A DNA stretch of 21,651 bases from an uncultured Atopostipes sp. (GTDB lineage: Bacteria; Bacillota; Bacilli; Lactobacillales; Carnobacteriaceae_A). The stretch lies in the NCBI GenBank assembly GCA_910588235.1, contig CAJUOQ010000031.1, forward strand, positions 1 to 21,651. The letters run 5' to 3'. A program made the translations under genes and the position numbers. The notes beneath the pieces were generated by a model. It did not search any database. It saw nothing but the letters and a program-made list of their open reading frames with translations, and had not been told where the DNA came from. This document shows positions 8,446-16,802 of the stretch, piece by piece. Position 1 is the first letter of the stretch, and each line of letters begins with the position of its first letter.

Positions 8446-8518
8446 CATCTGGGAATTTCCTTTTTGCCAAGCAAAGATCAAACTTCCCTATGAGTTGTTG
8501 CAAACGAAATTCCAGATG
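8446..8518. repeat. 13-bp inverted repeat with long loop
   Basis: CATCTGGGAATTTC (8446-8459) pairs with GAAATTCCAGATG (8506-8518) with one bulged G. The pairing would close a 46-nt loop; the same fold can form on either strand. Confidence 0.6.
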
Positions 8519-8530
8519 AAATAAAAACCT

Positions 8531-8570
8531 AAGCGCCACATCTTTTTTAATAAAGGTGCGGCGCTTTCAT
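8531..8570. terminator. Terminator-like hairpin upstream of recD2
   Basis: AAGCGCC-a-CATCTTT (8531-8545) pairs with AAAGGTG-c-GGCGCTT (8552-8566): 14 pairs, one mismatch, one G·U, loop TTTAAT. The + strand tail is TTCATTT; the minus strand is followed three bases later by TTTTTATTT. It could end a transcript from either side. Confidence 0.5.
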
Positions 8571-8580
8571 TTATAATCCC

Positions 8581-8609
8581 TTTAAAAAAGGGCGCTGATG
8601 CGTTAAAAT
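8581..8609 (+). promoter_or_regulatory. Possible recD2 promoter
   Basis: TAAAAT (8604-8609) as -10 and TTTAAA (8581-8586) as a weak -35, with a 17-nt spacer, about 30 nt before the recD2 start. A TA-repeat follows the -10. Confidence 0.35.
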
Positions 8610-8639
8610 AAGGGTATATATATTGAGAGGAGAAATATT

Positions 8640-11042
8640 TTGGAAGAGATGAGTCTGGATCTGACAGGAAATGAAGAATTATATATTACTGGTGAAGTAT
8701 TAGCCATATATTTCTCTAATCCATCAAATTTTTATAAAGTGATGTTAATAGATATTGAAGAAACGAACGCCGACTATTTAGAAGATCAAATTGTGATTAC
8801 GGGTAATTTTGGCCGGATACAAGAAGGAGCCAGTTATCAATTTTATGGCGTATTTACCAACCATCCTAAATATGGCGTGCAATTTAAAGCGAACCGTTAT
8901 GCGACAAGCCAACCTTCAACTGATGAATCGTTAATTAATTATTTAGCAAGTGATTCTTTTAAAGGGATCGGCGAGAAGACGGCCGCTAAAATTGTCGATG
9001 CTTTAGGCACCGATTGTATTGATTTGATTGTTGAGAACCCGACCGTACTTGATCGCGTTTCTGGTTTAAGCCAAAAACAAAAAGAAACGCTCGAAGAAGT
9101 TTTATCGAATGAGTATGGTATGCAAAAAGTGATTCTTAAACTGAATCAATTTGGGATTGATAATGCGTTAGCTTTTCGTATTTATGGGCGTTATGAAGAA
9201 CAAACGCTGGATGTTATTCGTGAAAATCCTTATCGCTTAATTCAAGAAATTGAGGGCGTCGGGTTTAACCGCGCGGATGTGATTGCCGATCATTTAGAAA
9301 TCCAACCAGATGCAGATGAAAGAGTCCAAGCCGGTCTTTTATATGCTTTATCGAATATTTGTAGTAGTTCGGGAGACACTTATGTCTCAGAAAATCATTT
9401 AATAGAAGAAACGACCCAAATTTTAGAAAGAAGTCGTCCTTTTTTAATCGATCGAGAACTGCTGGAAGAAAATTTAACACAACTGCTTAAAGAGAGCGCC
9501 ATTTATGAAGAAGAAGGCCGCTACTTTTTAGCCGCCATTTATCATGCAGAGTGGGGAATTGTAAGTTCTCTAGAATATATTCTGGATGATGAAAAAGAGC
9601 CCATTTCTGACGAATTATTTGCGGAAAAGATTGAAGCCGTCGAAGAAAAATTGGGGATTGAATATGGGGCGTCCCAAAAAGATGCGATTAAATTAGCATT
9701 GGAGTCGCCTGTTTTTATTTTAACGGGGGGACCAGGGACAGGGAAAACAACCGTCTTAGAAGGTCTGATCCATATGTTTGCGGACTTAAATGATTTGTCA
9801 TTGGATCCTTATTCTTATAAAGATACCGGCTTTCCAATTTTATTAGCGGCACCTACGGGACGAGCGGCGAAACGGATGAAAGAAACAACCAATTTGCCTT
9901 CTTCAACTATTCATAGAATGCTTGGATTAACGGCGGAAGCGGATGATTTACTGGATGAAACCGGTATTGAATTAGAAGGTGAGTTATTAATCATTGATGA
10001 AATGTCGATGGTGGATACGTTCTTAGCTAATCAATTATTCCGGGCGATCGACCAAGGCATGAAAGTAGTTTTAGTCGGAGACCAAGATCAATTACCATCT
10101 GTCGGTCCTGGCCAAGTTTTCCGTGATTTAATCGATTCTGGAAAAGTACCGCAAAAAGAACTCGTTGAAATTTATCGACAAGGTGACGATTCCAGTATTA
10201 TTCCTTTAGCACATGAGATTAAACATAATCGACTGCCCGCTGATTTACTCGAGCGGAAAAAAGATCGAAACTTTTTCCCCGCGCGTTCGAATAACGCGGT
10301 TGCGGTGATTGAGAAGATTGTTGAAAAGGCGATTGAGCGGGATTATACGGCCGAGGATATTCAAATTCTAGCGCCGATGTATAAAGGACCTGCTGGGATT
10401 AACATTTTAAATGAACGGCTGCAAGAAATCTTTAATCCCAATGATGGTCATCGTAAAGAAGTGAAACATATTGATACCGTCTATCGGATTGGGGACAAGG
10501 TTTTACAGTTACAAAATGATCCTGAAAATAATGTCTTTAATGGCGACTTAGGATTTATTGTCGGCATCACGAAAGCGAAAAATTCGGAATTGAAAACAGA
10601 TGAGATAACAGTTGATTTTGAAGGCAACGAAGTCACTTACTTACGCTCCAATTGGAACAAGATTACGCTCGCTTACTGCTGTTCCATCCACAAAGCGCAA
10701 GGGAGCGAATATGATATTGTGATCTTACCGATGCTGTTTAGTTATGGACGGATGTTGAAGAAAGATATCATTTACACTGCAGTCACCCGTGCCAGTAAAT
10801 CTCTGTCATTGATTGGTGAGCCGGATGCTTTTCTACGCGGGATTGAGTCCCAGCAGAATTTAAGAAATACCGCCTTAAAAGAACGACTCCAGTCAGAAAA
10901 AAATCCATTTACAGTTGAACCTGCCGAGACTACAGAAGAAGTAGAAGAAGAGGAAGCAACAGCTTCTTATATCCTAACGCCTGAACGAGTGGAAACCGGC
11001 GCAATTGATCCCATGATTGGGATGGAAAATGTACAACCGTAA
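8640..11042 (+). CDS. recD2: ATP-dependent DNA helicase RecD2 (YrrC-like)
   Basis: 800-residue superfamily 1B 5'-3' helicase of the RecD2 type, which works without RecBC in Gram-positive bacteria and is linked to repair and replication-fork stability. An N-terminal OB-like region (about 1-90) precedes helix-hairpin-helix-like stretches (FKGIGEKTAAKIVDALG; IEGVGFNRADVIADHL). Motor motifs follow: Walker A TGGPGTGKTT with Lys369, APTGRAAKRM, Walker B LLIIDEMSM, VLVGDQDQLPSVGPG, and the SF1 motif YCCSIHKAQGSEYD with YTAVTRAS. Length matches B. subtilis RecD2 (about 800). Start is TTG at 8640, 7 nt after AGGAG; the ATG at 8649 is too far from it. The desulfurase-mnmA-recD2 order is conserved in Firmicutes. 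The acidic C-terminal tail looks disordered. Confidence 0.95.
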   Translation: MEEMSLDLTGNEELYITGEVLAIYFSNPSNFYKVMLIDIEETNADYLEDQIVITGNFGRIQEGASYQFYGVFTNHPKYGVQFKANRYATSQPSTDESLINYLASDSFKGIGEKTAAKIVDALGTDCIDLIVENPTVLDRVSGLSQKQKETLEEVLSNEYGMQKVILKLNQFGIDNALAFRIYGRYEEQTLDVIRENPYRLIQEIEGVGFNRADVIADHLEIQPDADERVQAGLLYALSNICSSSGDTYVSENHLIEETTQILERSRPFLIDRELLEENLTQLLKESAIYEEEGRYFLAAIYHAEWGIVSSLEYILDDEKEPISDELFAEKIEAVEEKLGIEYGASQKDAIKLALESPVFILTGGPGTGKTTVLEGLIHMFADLNDLSLDPYSYKDTGFPILLAAPTGRAAKRMKETTNLPSSTIHRMLGLTAEADDLLDETGIELEGELLIIDEMSMVDTFLANQLFRAIDQGMKVVLVGDQDQLPSVGPGQVFRDLIDSGKVPQKELVEIYRQGDDSSIIPLAHEIKHNRLPADLLERKKDRNFFPARSNNAVAVIEKIVEKAIERDYTAEDIQILAPMYKGPAGINILNERLQEIFNPNDGHRKEVKHIDTVYRIGDKVLQLQNDPENNVFNGDLGFIVGITKAKNSELKTDEITVDFEGNEVTYLRSNWNKITLAYCCSIHKAQGSEYDIVILPMLFSYGRMLKKDIIYTAVTRASKSLSLIGEPDAFLRGIESQQNLRNTALKERLQSEKNPFTVEPAETTEEVEEEEATASYILTPERVETGAIDPMIGMENVQP

Positions 11043-11056
11043 TTAAAAACAAAAAG

Positions 11057-11106
11057 AAAACTCCCTTTCGAGTCCATGAACATCTACTCGGAAGGGAGTT
11101 TTTTGT
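11057..11106. terminator. Bidirectional terminator between recD2 and ptsG
   Basis: 17-bp stem with one G·U pair (11057-11073 with 11086-11102), 12-nt loop. T runs follow on both strands, serving the convergent recD2 and ptsG genes. Confidence 0.92.
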
Positions 11107-11121
11107 GCTTAAATTGTAAAA

Positions 11122-13293
11122 TTAGGCTTCTTCATTTGGAATTAATTCCAGTAATTCATCCGCTTGCGTAATGTTTTCTTCTTCTGTTACTTTAACCTCC
11201 GCATAGTCAGCTGAATTTGTGACGATGATCATCGTTGTTGGATCATAGCCTTTATCTTGAACGGTTGATAAGTCAACTTCTAGTAATAAATCACCTGCGT
11301 TAACTTGTTCACCTTTTTGAATGTGTGAAGCAAAGCCTTCACCGTTCATTTCGACCGTGTCAATGCCCACATGAATCAATAATTCAGCGCCATTTTCACT
11401 TGTAATACCTACTGCATGGTTGGAGTCCATAGTGACGGTAATTTCACCCGCGACTGGGGCGTAAACCTTACCTTCAGACGGTAAAATGGCAATCCCATCA
11501 CCCATCATTTTCGAGCTGAATACATCATCTTCGACATTTTCTAACTGGATAACTTCACCGGTCATTGGAGAAGCGATCACTTCGCCTGCCATTTCGACGA
11601 TTTCCTCTTCGGCAATTTCAGAAACATCTGCTTCGGGTTCAGAAACTTCCGTCGTAGGTTCTGCTTCGTTGCCGACATCTGGATGACGTTTTAAGAAGTC
11701 ATTTAAGTCACCCGCAATTCCTTCGACTTTCGTTCCGTAAATCACTTGCACGGATTGACCGCTTGCCATCACACCCGCAGCGCCCGTTTTACGTAAGAGA
11801 TTTTCATTGACTTTGGAGCCATCATTCACCGTTACGCGTAAACGAGTTGCACAGTTGGTGAAGTTATCGATATTATTTGAACCTCCGAGACCTTGGGCAA
11901 TTTGATAAGAAGTTTCGTCATCTGCTGTAATACCTGCTTCTTCTGCCGCTTGGCCGATGCCATGTTTTTGACGATACTCATCTTTTGTATGCAATTCAGC
12001 TTCTTCATCATCCGCTTCACGACCAGGTGTTTTCAAGTTGAATTTTTGAATACTGAAGCGGAAAATCACATAATAAAGAATGGCCCAAATAATAATCGGT
12101 AGAATGAGGTTCGTCCAATTGGTGCGCGCATCTCCGGGGAGCACACCGTACATAATAAAGTCGATTAAACCACCAGAGAACGTCAGTCCCACACCTACGT
12201 TTAGCCATTCAACCATCACGACAGATAAACCAGCTAAGATCGAGTGCACGCCGTAGAATAAGAAAGGCGAAGCAAATAAGACTGTAAATTCAATCGGTTC
12301 TGTAATTCCCGTCACAATGGAAGTAATCGATGAACCGAGTAAGAGTCCTTTCGTATCATCTTTTTTCTCCTTACGCGCCATATGATACATTGCTAAAGCA
12401 GCAGCTGGCCAACCACCAATCATTAATGGGAATTGGAAAGAGAAGTACTTCGCAAATTCTGGTGAAACCACTTCACCCGCTGAAATTTGAGCGAAGACAA
12501 TATTTTGCGCACCATGGACCATTTCACCCGCAACCATTGTTGAACCACCAAGAGCTGTTTGCCAGAAAGGTAAGTAAAACACATGATGGAGACCAAATGG
12601 AATCAATGCTCGATAAATAAATCCATATAAGAATGAACCGATGGCTCCTGATTCAACAATCACTCCACCTAAAGCAGCAATCCCAGCTCCAATATAAGGC
12701 CAAATAAATGCAAAGAAAAAGCCTAGGATTGTTCCCGCTACGGTTGAGATAATGGGAATGAAGTGCGTACCTTGGAAGAAAGATAAAGCATCAATAAATT
12801 TCACACGATAGAATTTATTATGTAAGTACACCACCACAAGTCCGATGATAATTCCACCGAAGACCCCGGTATTGAGTGTTTCTTCAAAGCCTAAAACACT
12901 TCCCACTAAACCTTCAATTTCATAGAGCGCGTCCATATCACGGAAGTTATGGATCGCACTCGTTAAAGCCGCATACATCGTAAAGTAACCGACGACTGCT
13001 GAAAGAGCCGCTACTTCTTTACGGTCTTTCGCTAAACCAGAGGCGACCGAAATCGCAAACAGTAACGCTAAATTATCAAAAACAACGTTTCCAACATCTT
13101 GCATAACACTTAAAACACTATTTAAAGTTGTTCCTTGACCAATAATCGCTTCTAAACCGTATTGCGTAATAAAAGCATCATTGGTAAATGCAGAACCGAT
13201 TCCTAAAAATAAGCCTGCGATTGGAAGTAATGCAATCGGTAGCATAAAAGTTCTACCTAAACTTTGTAATTTGTTGAATATTTTACTATTCAT
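11122..13293 (-). CDS. ptsG: PTS glucose transporter subunit IICBA
   Basis: 723-residue three-domain PTS permease that imports and phosphorylates glucose. The EIIC membrane domain spans about 1-410 with many hydrophobic segments, beginning LQSLGRTFMLPIALLPIAGL, with ITEPIEFTVLF typical of the glucose family. EIIB lies around 455-540 with phosphorylation site NCATRLR at Cys481. EIIA lies around 565-715 with LLIHVGIDTV, active His641. An acidic linker joins B to A. Domain order and length match PtsG of Bacillus and related genera; glucose specificity is inferred, and a related sugar such as glucosamine or maltose cannot be excluded. The ATG follows AGGAGG. It has its own promoter; no GlcT-type terminator/antiterminator is recognisable in the roughly 80-nt leader. 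Convergent with recD2. Confidence 0.92.
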   Translation of the reverse strand: MNSKIFNKLQSLGRTFMLPIALLPIAGLFLGIGSAFTNDAFITQYGLEAIIGQGTTLNSVLSVMQDVGNVVFDNLALLFAISVASGLAKDRKEVAALSAVVGYFTMYAALTSAIHNFRDMDALYEIEGLVGSVLGFEETLNTGVFGGIIIGLVVVYLHNKFYRVKFIDALSFFQGTHFIPIISTVAGTILGFFFAFIWPYIGAGIAALGGVIVESGAIGSFLYGFIYRALIPFGLHHVFYLPFWQTALGGSTMVAGEMVHGAQNIVFAQISAGEVVSPEFAKYFSFQFPLMIGGWPAAALAMYHMARKEKKDDTKGLLLGSSITSIVTGITEPIEFTVLFASPFLFYGVHSILAGLSVVMVEWLNVGVGLTFSGGLIDFIMYGVLPGDARTNWTNLILPIIIWAILYYVIFRFSIQKFNLKTPGREADDEEAELHTKDEYRQKHGIGQAAEEAGITADDETSYQIAQGLGGSNNIDNFTNCATRLRVTVNDGSKVNENLLRKTGAAGVMASGQSVQVIYGTKVEGIAGDLNDFLKRHPDVGNEAEPTTEVSEPEADVSEIAEEEIVEMAGEVIASPMTGEVIQLENVEDDVFSSKMMGDGIAILPSEGKVYAPVAGEITVTMDSNHAVGITSENGAELLIHVGIDTVEMNGEGFASHIQKGEQVNAGDLLLEVDLSTVQDKGYDPTTMIIVTNSADYAEVKVTEEENITQADELLELIPNEEA

Positions 13294-13382
13294 TTTAATA
13301 AATCCTCCTACAATTTTTAAATCATTTTGATGAAAAGAACCTTAATAAAACCCTTACAAACCTCCTTTTTGGCCCATAGGAT

Positions 13383-13411
13383 ACTATAGCAATTTAAGAG
13401 AAGAATGTAAA
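13383..13411 (-). promoter_or_regulatory. Predicted ptsG promoter
   Basis: On the minus strand, -35 TTTACA (13406-13411), 17-nt spacer and -10 TATAGT (13383-13388). Each hexamer differs from consensus by one base. The leader is about 80 nt. Confidence 0.8.
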
Positions 13412-13714
13412 ATGGAAAAGTGAGAGAAAGGAGAGTCAGAAGGATCGAATGATTTTTGCGGCGTTTTTTAAGGTAGAAAAGAGGCTCGTGCGCATGAAAG
13501 GAAGAAACGTGCTCACGAGGCGGACACTCGTGCACTCGAAAATGGAAAACGTGATCGCGAACAGGGAATGTGGCTTTAAAAAAATGCATGACACTTTGAT
13601 AAGTTCTTTTCTATCCTCAATAAGTGCCAATTTTTTAAAAATCCAAAAAAATTTGCAGCAATTGCCTTGATGGTCTGTTCAAAACGAGAAACCTTAAGGA
13701 ATAAAAGTTTCCTC
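13412..13714. other. Intergenic stretch between the ptsG and copY promoters
   Basis: No supported gene. Short reading frames exist on both strands (for example 13449-13670 + and 13317-13589 -), but they lack ribosome binding sites and the minus one runs through the ptsG promoter. The notable content is the 42-nt-period repeat at 13485-13560, which is richer in G+C than its surroundings. The remainder is AT-rich and unremarkable. Confidence 0.5.
13485..13560. repeat. Two-copy imperfect direct repeat, 34-nt units with 42-nt period
   Basis: Copy 1 (13485-13518) and copy 2 (13527-13560) both begin CTCGTGC, share GAAA and AAACGTG in the middle and end in CGA; about 24 of 34 positions match. Copy 1 also has inverted ends (CTCGTG/CACGAG). 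The period equals 14 codons, and on the minus strand the units read as related 14-residue peptides (RDHVFHFRVHE; REHVSSFHAHE). Confidence 0.65.
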
Positions 13715-13743
13715 TTGACAAATTACGTTTACGAACGTAAACT
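13715..13743 (+). promoter_or_regulatory. Predicted copYAZ promoter
   Basis: Perfect -35 TTGACA (13715-13720), 17-nt spacer and -10 TAAACT (13738-13743). The first cop box lies in the spacer, so bound CopY would occlude RNA polymerase. TATAAA at 13743-13748 is an alternative -10 but is too far away (22 nt). Confidence 0.7.
13727..13742. promoter_or_regulatory. CopY operator 1 (variant cop box)
   Basis: Perfect 16-bp palindrome GTTTACGAACGTAAAC. Its core TACGAACGTA differs from the CopY consensus TACANNTGTA by a symmetric A-to-G/T-to-C change. It overlaps the core promoter. Confidence 0.75.
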
Positions 13744-13759
13744 ATAAATGTCTTAAAGA

Positions 13760-13771
13760 TTACAAGTGTAA
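13760..13771. promoter_or_regulatory. CopY operator 2 (consensus cop box)
   Basis: TTACAAGTGTAA contains TACAAGTGTA (13761-13770), an exact match to the CopY cop box TACANNTGTA. Its centre is 31 bp, about three helical turns, from operator 1. Confidence 0.85.
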
Positions 13772-13819
13772 ACGAAATAAACATAGAAAATGATAAATAA
13801 GAAATAGGGGGAATATTCA

Positions 13820-14260
13820 ATGATGACACCAACACAAGTGACGGTGAGTGCAGCGGAGTGGGAAATCATGCGGGTCGTGTGGGCCAACGAAGCGGTAACT
13901 AGTCGTAAAGTCATTGATACATTAGAAGATAAAATGGAGTGGAAAGAGTCCACAATAAAAACATTGATCGGCCGTTTGGTTGAAAAAGATGCGCTTCAAA
14001 CAGTCAAAGAAGGGCGCAAGTATATTTATACAGCATTAATTAGCGAAGAAGATACAGTGAAAAGTTATTCGGAAGATATCCTGTCCCGCGTCTGTAATAA
14101 AGATAATGGCAAAGTTGTCCGAAATTTAATTGAAGATGCGACGTTGAGTCAAGAAGATATTGCGGAGCTTATGGACTTATTACAAGAAAAGGCTGTATCT
14201 GCACCAGAGGAAGTAGCTTGTGAGTGTGCCGTCGGTCAATGTGATTGTCACTTAGCGTAG
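13820..14260 (+). CDS. copY: Copper-responsive repressor CopY (BlaI/MecI family)
   Basis: 146-residue repressor. The N-terminal ~80 residues form a BlaI/MecI-type winged helix (SAAEWEIMRVVWANEAVTSRKV; STIKTLIGRLVEKDAL). The C-terminus carries the CopY metal motif CxCxxxxCxC (Cys134, 136, 141, 143), in which Zn keeps the protein on DNA and Cu(I) delivered by CopZ releases it in studied homologues. Two cop boxes lie 50-90 bp upstream, so autoregulation of the copYAZ operon is expected. The ATG follows AGGGGGA at 7 nt; a second ATG at 13823 is equally possible. copA starts 19 nt after the stop. Confidence 0.95.
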   Translation: MMTPTQVTVSAAEWEIMRVVWANEAVTSRKVIDTLEDKMEWKESTIKTLIGRLVEKDALQTVKEGRKYIYTALISEEDTVKSYSEDILSRVCNKDNGKVVRNLIEDATLSQEDIAELMDLLQEKAVSAPEEVACECAVGQCDCHLA

Positions 14261-14279
14261 ATAAGAGGGGGAATTAATA

Positions 14280-16787
14280 ATGGAAAAGAAAGTTTTTACA
14301 ATTGAAGGGATGACGTGTGCTTCCTGTGCGCAGACGGTCGAAAATACGGCTAAAAAATTGCCCGGTGTCGACGATGCGACAGTAAATTTAGCCACGGAAA
14401 AGTTAAATATTCAATATAATCAAGAAGATTTATCCGAAGCAGAAATTCAACAGGCCGTTGCGGATGCCGGCTATCAAGCCAAAACAAATACTGTGAAAAA
14501 AACGTTAAACATTGAGGGCATGACTTGTGCCTCTTGTGCGCAAACGGTCGAGAAAGCGACTCAAAAATTAGAAGGTATGGACCAAGCAGCAGTTAATCTA
14601 GCGACAGAGAAGTTGTCCGTTGAGTATAACCCGGATGTTTTAAATTTTGCGGACATTACGGGAGCGGTGGCGGCTTCTGGTTATGAAGCGCATGAAGAAG
14701 TAGATTCAGCTTCCGCAGTCGATGCCGATCAAGCGAAAAAAGATCAGCAAATTAAAAACTTGTGGCACCGATTCATCACTTCCGCTATTTTCACTGTGCC
14801 ATTATTTTATATTTCAATGGGACCTATGGTTGGTTTACCTGTTCCGAGCTTTATGGCCCCGGATTTAAATCCACTCGTTTTTGCGCTGATTCAATTACTA
14901 TTAACAGCGCCAGTGCTCGTGATTAATAAAGAGTACTTCCAAGTCGGGTTTAAAACACTTTTCAAGGGTCACCCGAATATGGACTCGTTAGTGGCTTTAG
15001 GAACGAGTGCGGCTTTTGTGTATAGTCTGTATGCAACGTTCATGATTTATGCAGGAGATGCTAGTTTTGGTCATATGCTTTATTATGAGTCGGCCGCTGT
15101 TATTTTAACTTTAATTACGTTAGGGAAGTATTTCGAAGCGGTATCCAAAGGAAAATCTTCCGAAGCGATTAAAAAGTTAATGGGGCTTGCGCCGAAAACA
15201 GCACGGGTGATGCGTGGAGGCGAAGAACAAGAAATTAGTATTGATGAAGTCCAAGTCGATGATCTAATTGTTGTGCGTCCGGGTGAAAAGATACCGGTCG
15301 ATGGCGTGATTGTTTCTGGAAATACAGCAATTGATGAATCGATGTTAACCGGTGAAAGTATTCCGGTGGAGAAAAAAGTTGAAGATGAAGTTATTGGTGC
15401 CAGTATGAATAAAACAGGCAGTTTTCAATATCGGGCCACCAAAGTTGGAAAAGATACGACCCTTTCTCAAATTGTGAAACTAGTAGAAGATGCGCAAGGT
15501 TCAAAAGCACCGATTGCTAAATTAGCCGATAAAATATCAGGTGTCTTTGTACCGATTGTCATTGGCTTGGCGATTTTATCTGGTCTTGCTTGGTTTTTCT
15601 TAGGTCAAGAGTCTTGGATTTTTGCATTAACAATTTCGATTTCGGTCCTCGTGATTGCTTGTCCGTGTGCGCTTGGTTTAGCGACACCGATGGCGATTAT
15701 GGTGGGAACTGGAAAAGGAGCTGAAAATGGCGTATTGATTAAAAGTGCTGAAGCGCTTGAGACCACAGGTAAAGTAGATACGATCGTTTTTGATAAAACA
15801 GGTACAATTACTGAAGGTCAACCGATTGTGACAGACTTAGTGACGGCAGCGGATGTTGATTCAAATGAATTACTAACATTAGCTGCTTCAGCGGAAAAAG
15901 GTTCCGAGCATCCACTCGGTGAAGCCATTATTCGCGAAGCGGAAGCAAAAGGATTGGCCTTACAAGCTGCGGAGCAATTTAATGCGATCCCAGGACATGG
16001 GATTGAAGTGACCATTGCGGACCAACATTTATTCTTAGGCAATAAGAAATTGATGATGGAAAATAAGATTGATTTAGCAGATTTAGCCGAAACGTCTGAC
16101 CAGCTTGCGGAACAAGGAAAAACACCGATGTATATCGCGATCGATCAAAAAATCGCAGGGATTATTGCCGTCGCTGATACAGTGAAAGAAAATAGTGTCC
16201 AAGCCATTGAACGTTTACACCAAATGGGCATTGAAGTAGCGATGATTACAGGAGATAATACCCGCACAGCCGAAGCGATTGCACGCCAAGTAGGGATTGA
16301 TCGGGTTTTAAGTGAAGTACTACCGGAAGATAAAGCCAGCGAAGTCAAAGCTTTACAACAAGATGGAAAAAGCGTAGCGATGGTCGGAGATGGTATCAAC
16401 GACGCACCTGCTTTAGCACAAGCGGAGATCGGAATTGCGATCGGTTCCGGAACAGACGTGGCGATGGAATCGGCCGATATCGTCTTGATGCGTAGTGATT
16501 TAATGGATGTTCCGACAGCCGTAGAATTAAGTCAAGCAACCATTAAAAATATTCGAGAGAATTTATTCTGGGCCTTTGCTTATAATACACTAGGTATTCC
16601 TGTCGCGATGGGTGTCTTACACTTATTTGGTGGTCCGCTCTTAAACCCAATGTTTGCGGCCGCTGCGATGAGTTTAAGTTCTGTTTCCGTTGTTTTAAAT
16701 GCTTCGCGACTCAAAAGATTTAAACCGACTGCTGTAAAAGAAGATAAACAAACCAACTCAAAGAAAAAAGAACTTGAAACTATTTAA
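14280..16787 (+). CDS. copA: Copper-exporting P1B-type ATPase CopA
   Basis: 835-residue membrane ATPase predicted to pump Cu(I) out of the cell. Two heavy-metal-associated domains lie at about 1-70 and 73-142, each with GMTCASC (Cys13/16 and Cys83/86). Membrane helices start near 160; the ion-binding CPC is at 461-463. The actuator domain has MLTGES. The P-domain has DKTGT with phosphorylated Asp505, the N-domain SEHPLGEA, then GDGINDAPA from Gly703. The last helices carry YN and MSLSS, as expected for Cu(I) (P1B-1) pumps. The ATG follows GAGGGGGA. The two HMA domains are unusually alike, suggesting an internal duplication. Lies between copY and copZ in one operon. Confidence 0.96.
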   Translation: MEKKVFTIEGMTCASCAQTVENTAKKLPGVDDATVNLATEKLNIQYNQEDLSEAEIQQAVADAGYQAKTNTVKKTLNIEGMTCASCAQTVEKATQKLEGMDQAAVNLATEKLSVEYNPDVLNFADITGAVAASGYEAHEEVDSASAVDADQAKKDQQIKNLWHRFITSAIFTVPLFYISMGPMVGLPVPSFMAPDLNPLVFALIQLLLTAPVLVINKEYFQVGFKTLFKGHPNMDSLVALGTSAAFVYSLYATFMIYAGDASFGHMLYYESAAVILTLITLGKYFEAVSKGKSSEAIKKLMGLAPKTARVMRGGEEQEISIDEVQVDDLIVVRPGEKIPVDGVIVSGNTAIDESMLTGESIPVEKKVEDEVIGASMNKTGSFQYRATKVGKDTTLSQIVKLVEDAQGSKAPIAKLADKISGVFVPIVIGLAILSGLAWFFLGQESWIFALTISISVLVIACPCALGLATPMAIMVGTGKGAENGVLIKSAEALETTGKVDTIVFDKTGTITEGQPIVTDLVTAADVDSNELLTLAASAEKGSEHPLGEAIIREAEAKGLALQAAEQFNAIPGHGIEVTIADQHLFLGNKKLMMENKIDLADLAETSDQLAEQGKTPMYIAIDQKIAGIIAVADTVKENSVQAIERLHQMGIEVAMITGDNTRTAEAIARQVGIDRVLSEVLPEDKASEVKALQQDGKSVAMVGDGINDAPALAQAEIGIAIGSGTDVAMESADIVLMRSDLMDVPTAVELSQATIKNIRENLFWAFAYNTLGIPVAMGVLHLFGGPLLNPMFAAAAMSLSSVSVVLNASRLKRFKPTAVKEDKQTNSKKKELETI

Positions 16788-16802
16788 AAAGGAGCCGATG
16801 AA

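Larger units (their letters stand above)
8310..8639. other. Gene-poor interval between mnmA and recD2 with large inverted repeats
   Basis: No convincing gene. It holds a long-range inverted repeat (arms 8446-8459 and 8506-8518, one bulged G, 46-nt loop containing a small TTTGC/GCAAA hairpin) and a second hairpin at 8531-8566. A minus-strand reading frame at 8324-8539 opens with a GTG inside that second hairpin and has no ribosome binding site. A TPR-protein gene commonly found here in Bacillus is absent. The interval may hold a structured RNA or gene remnant. Confidence 0.4.

Noticed and set aside
8324..8539. 71-codon minus-strand reading frame between mnmA and recD2
   Set aside because: GTG start lies within a hairpin, no ribosome binding site, no recognisable family; kept only as part of the structured-interval finding.
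12330..12620. 96-codon plus-strand frame inside ptsG
   Set aside because: Antisense shadow of the conserved PTS EIIC domain; no start signal.
13540..13553. Possible cre site near the 42-nt repeat (TGGAAAACGTGATC)
   Set aside because: Does not align with the CcpA consensus; the A-run is one base too long and the right half fails.
13317..13670. Overlapping short reading frames on both strands between ptsG and copY
   Set aside because: No ribosome binding sites; the minus frame runs through the ptsG promoter and leader. The His-rich peptide repeats stem from the DNA repeat.
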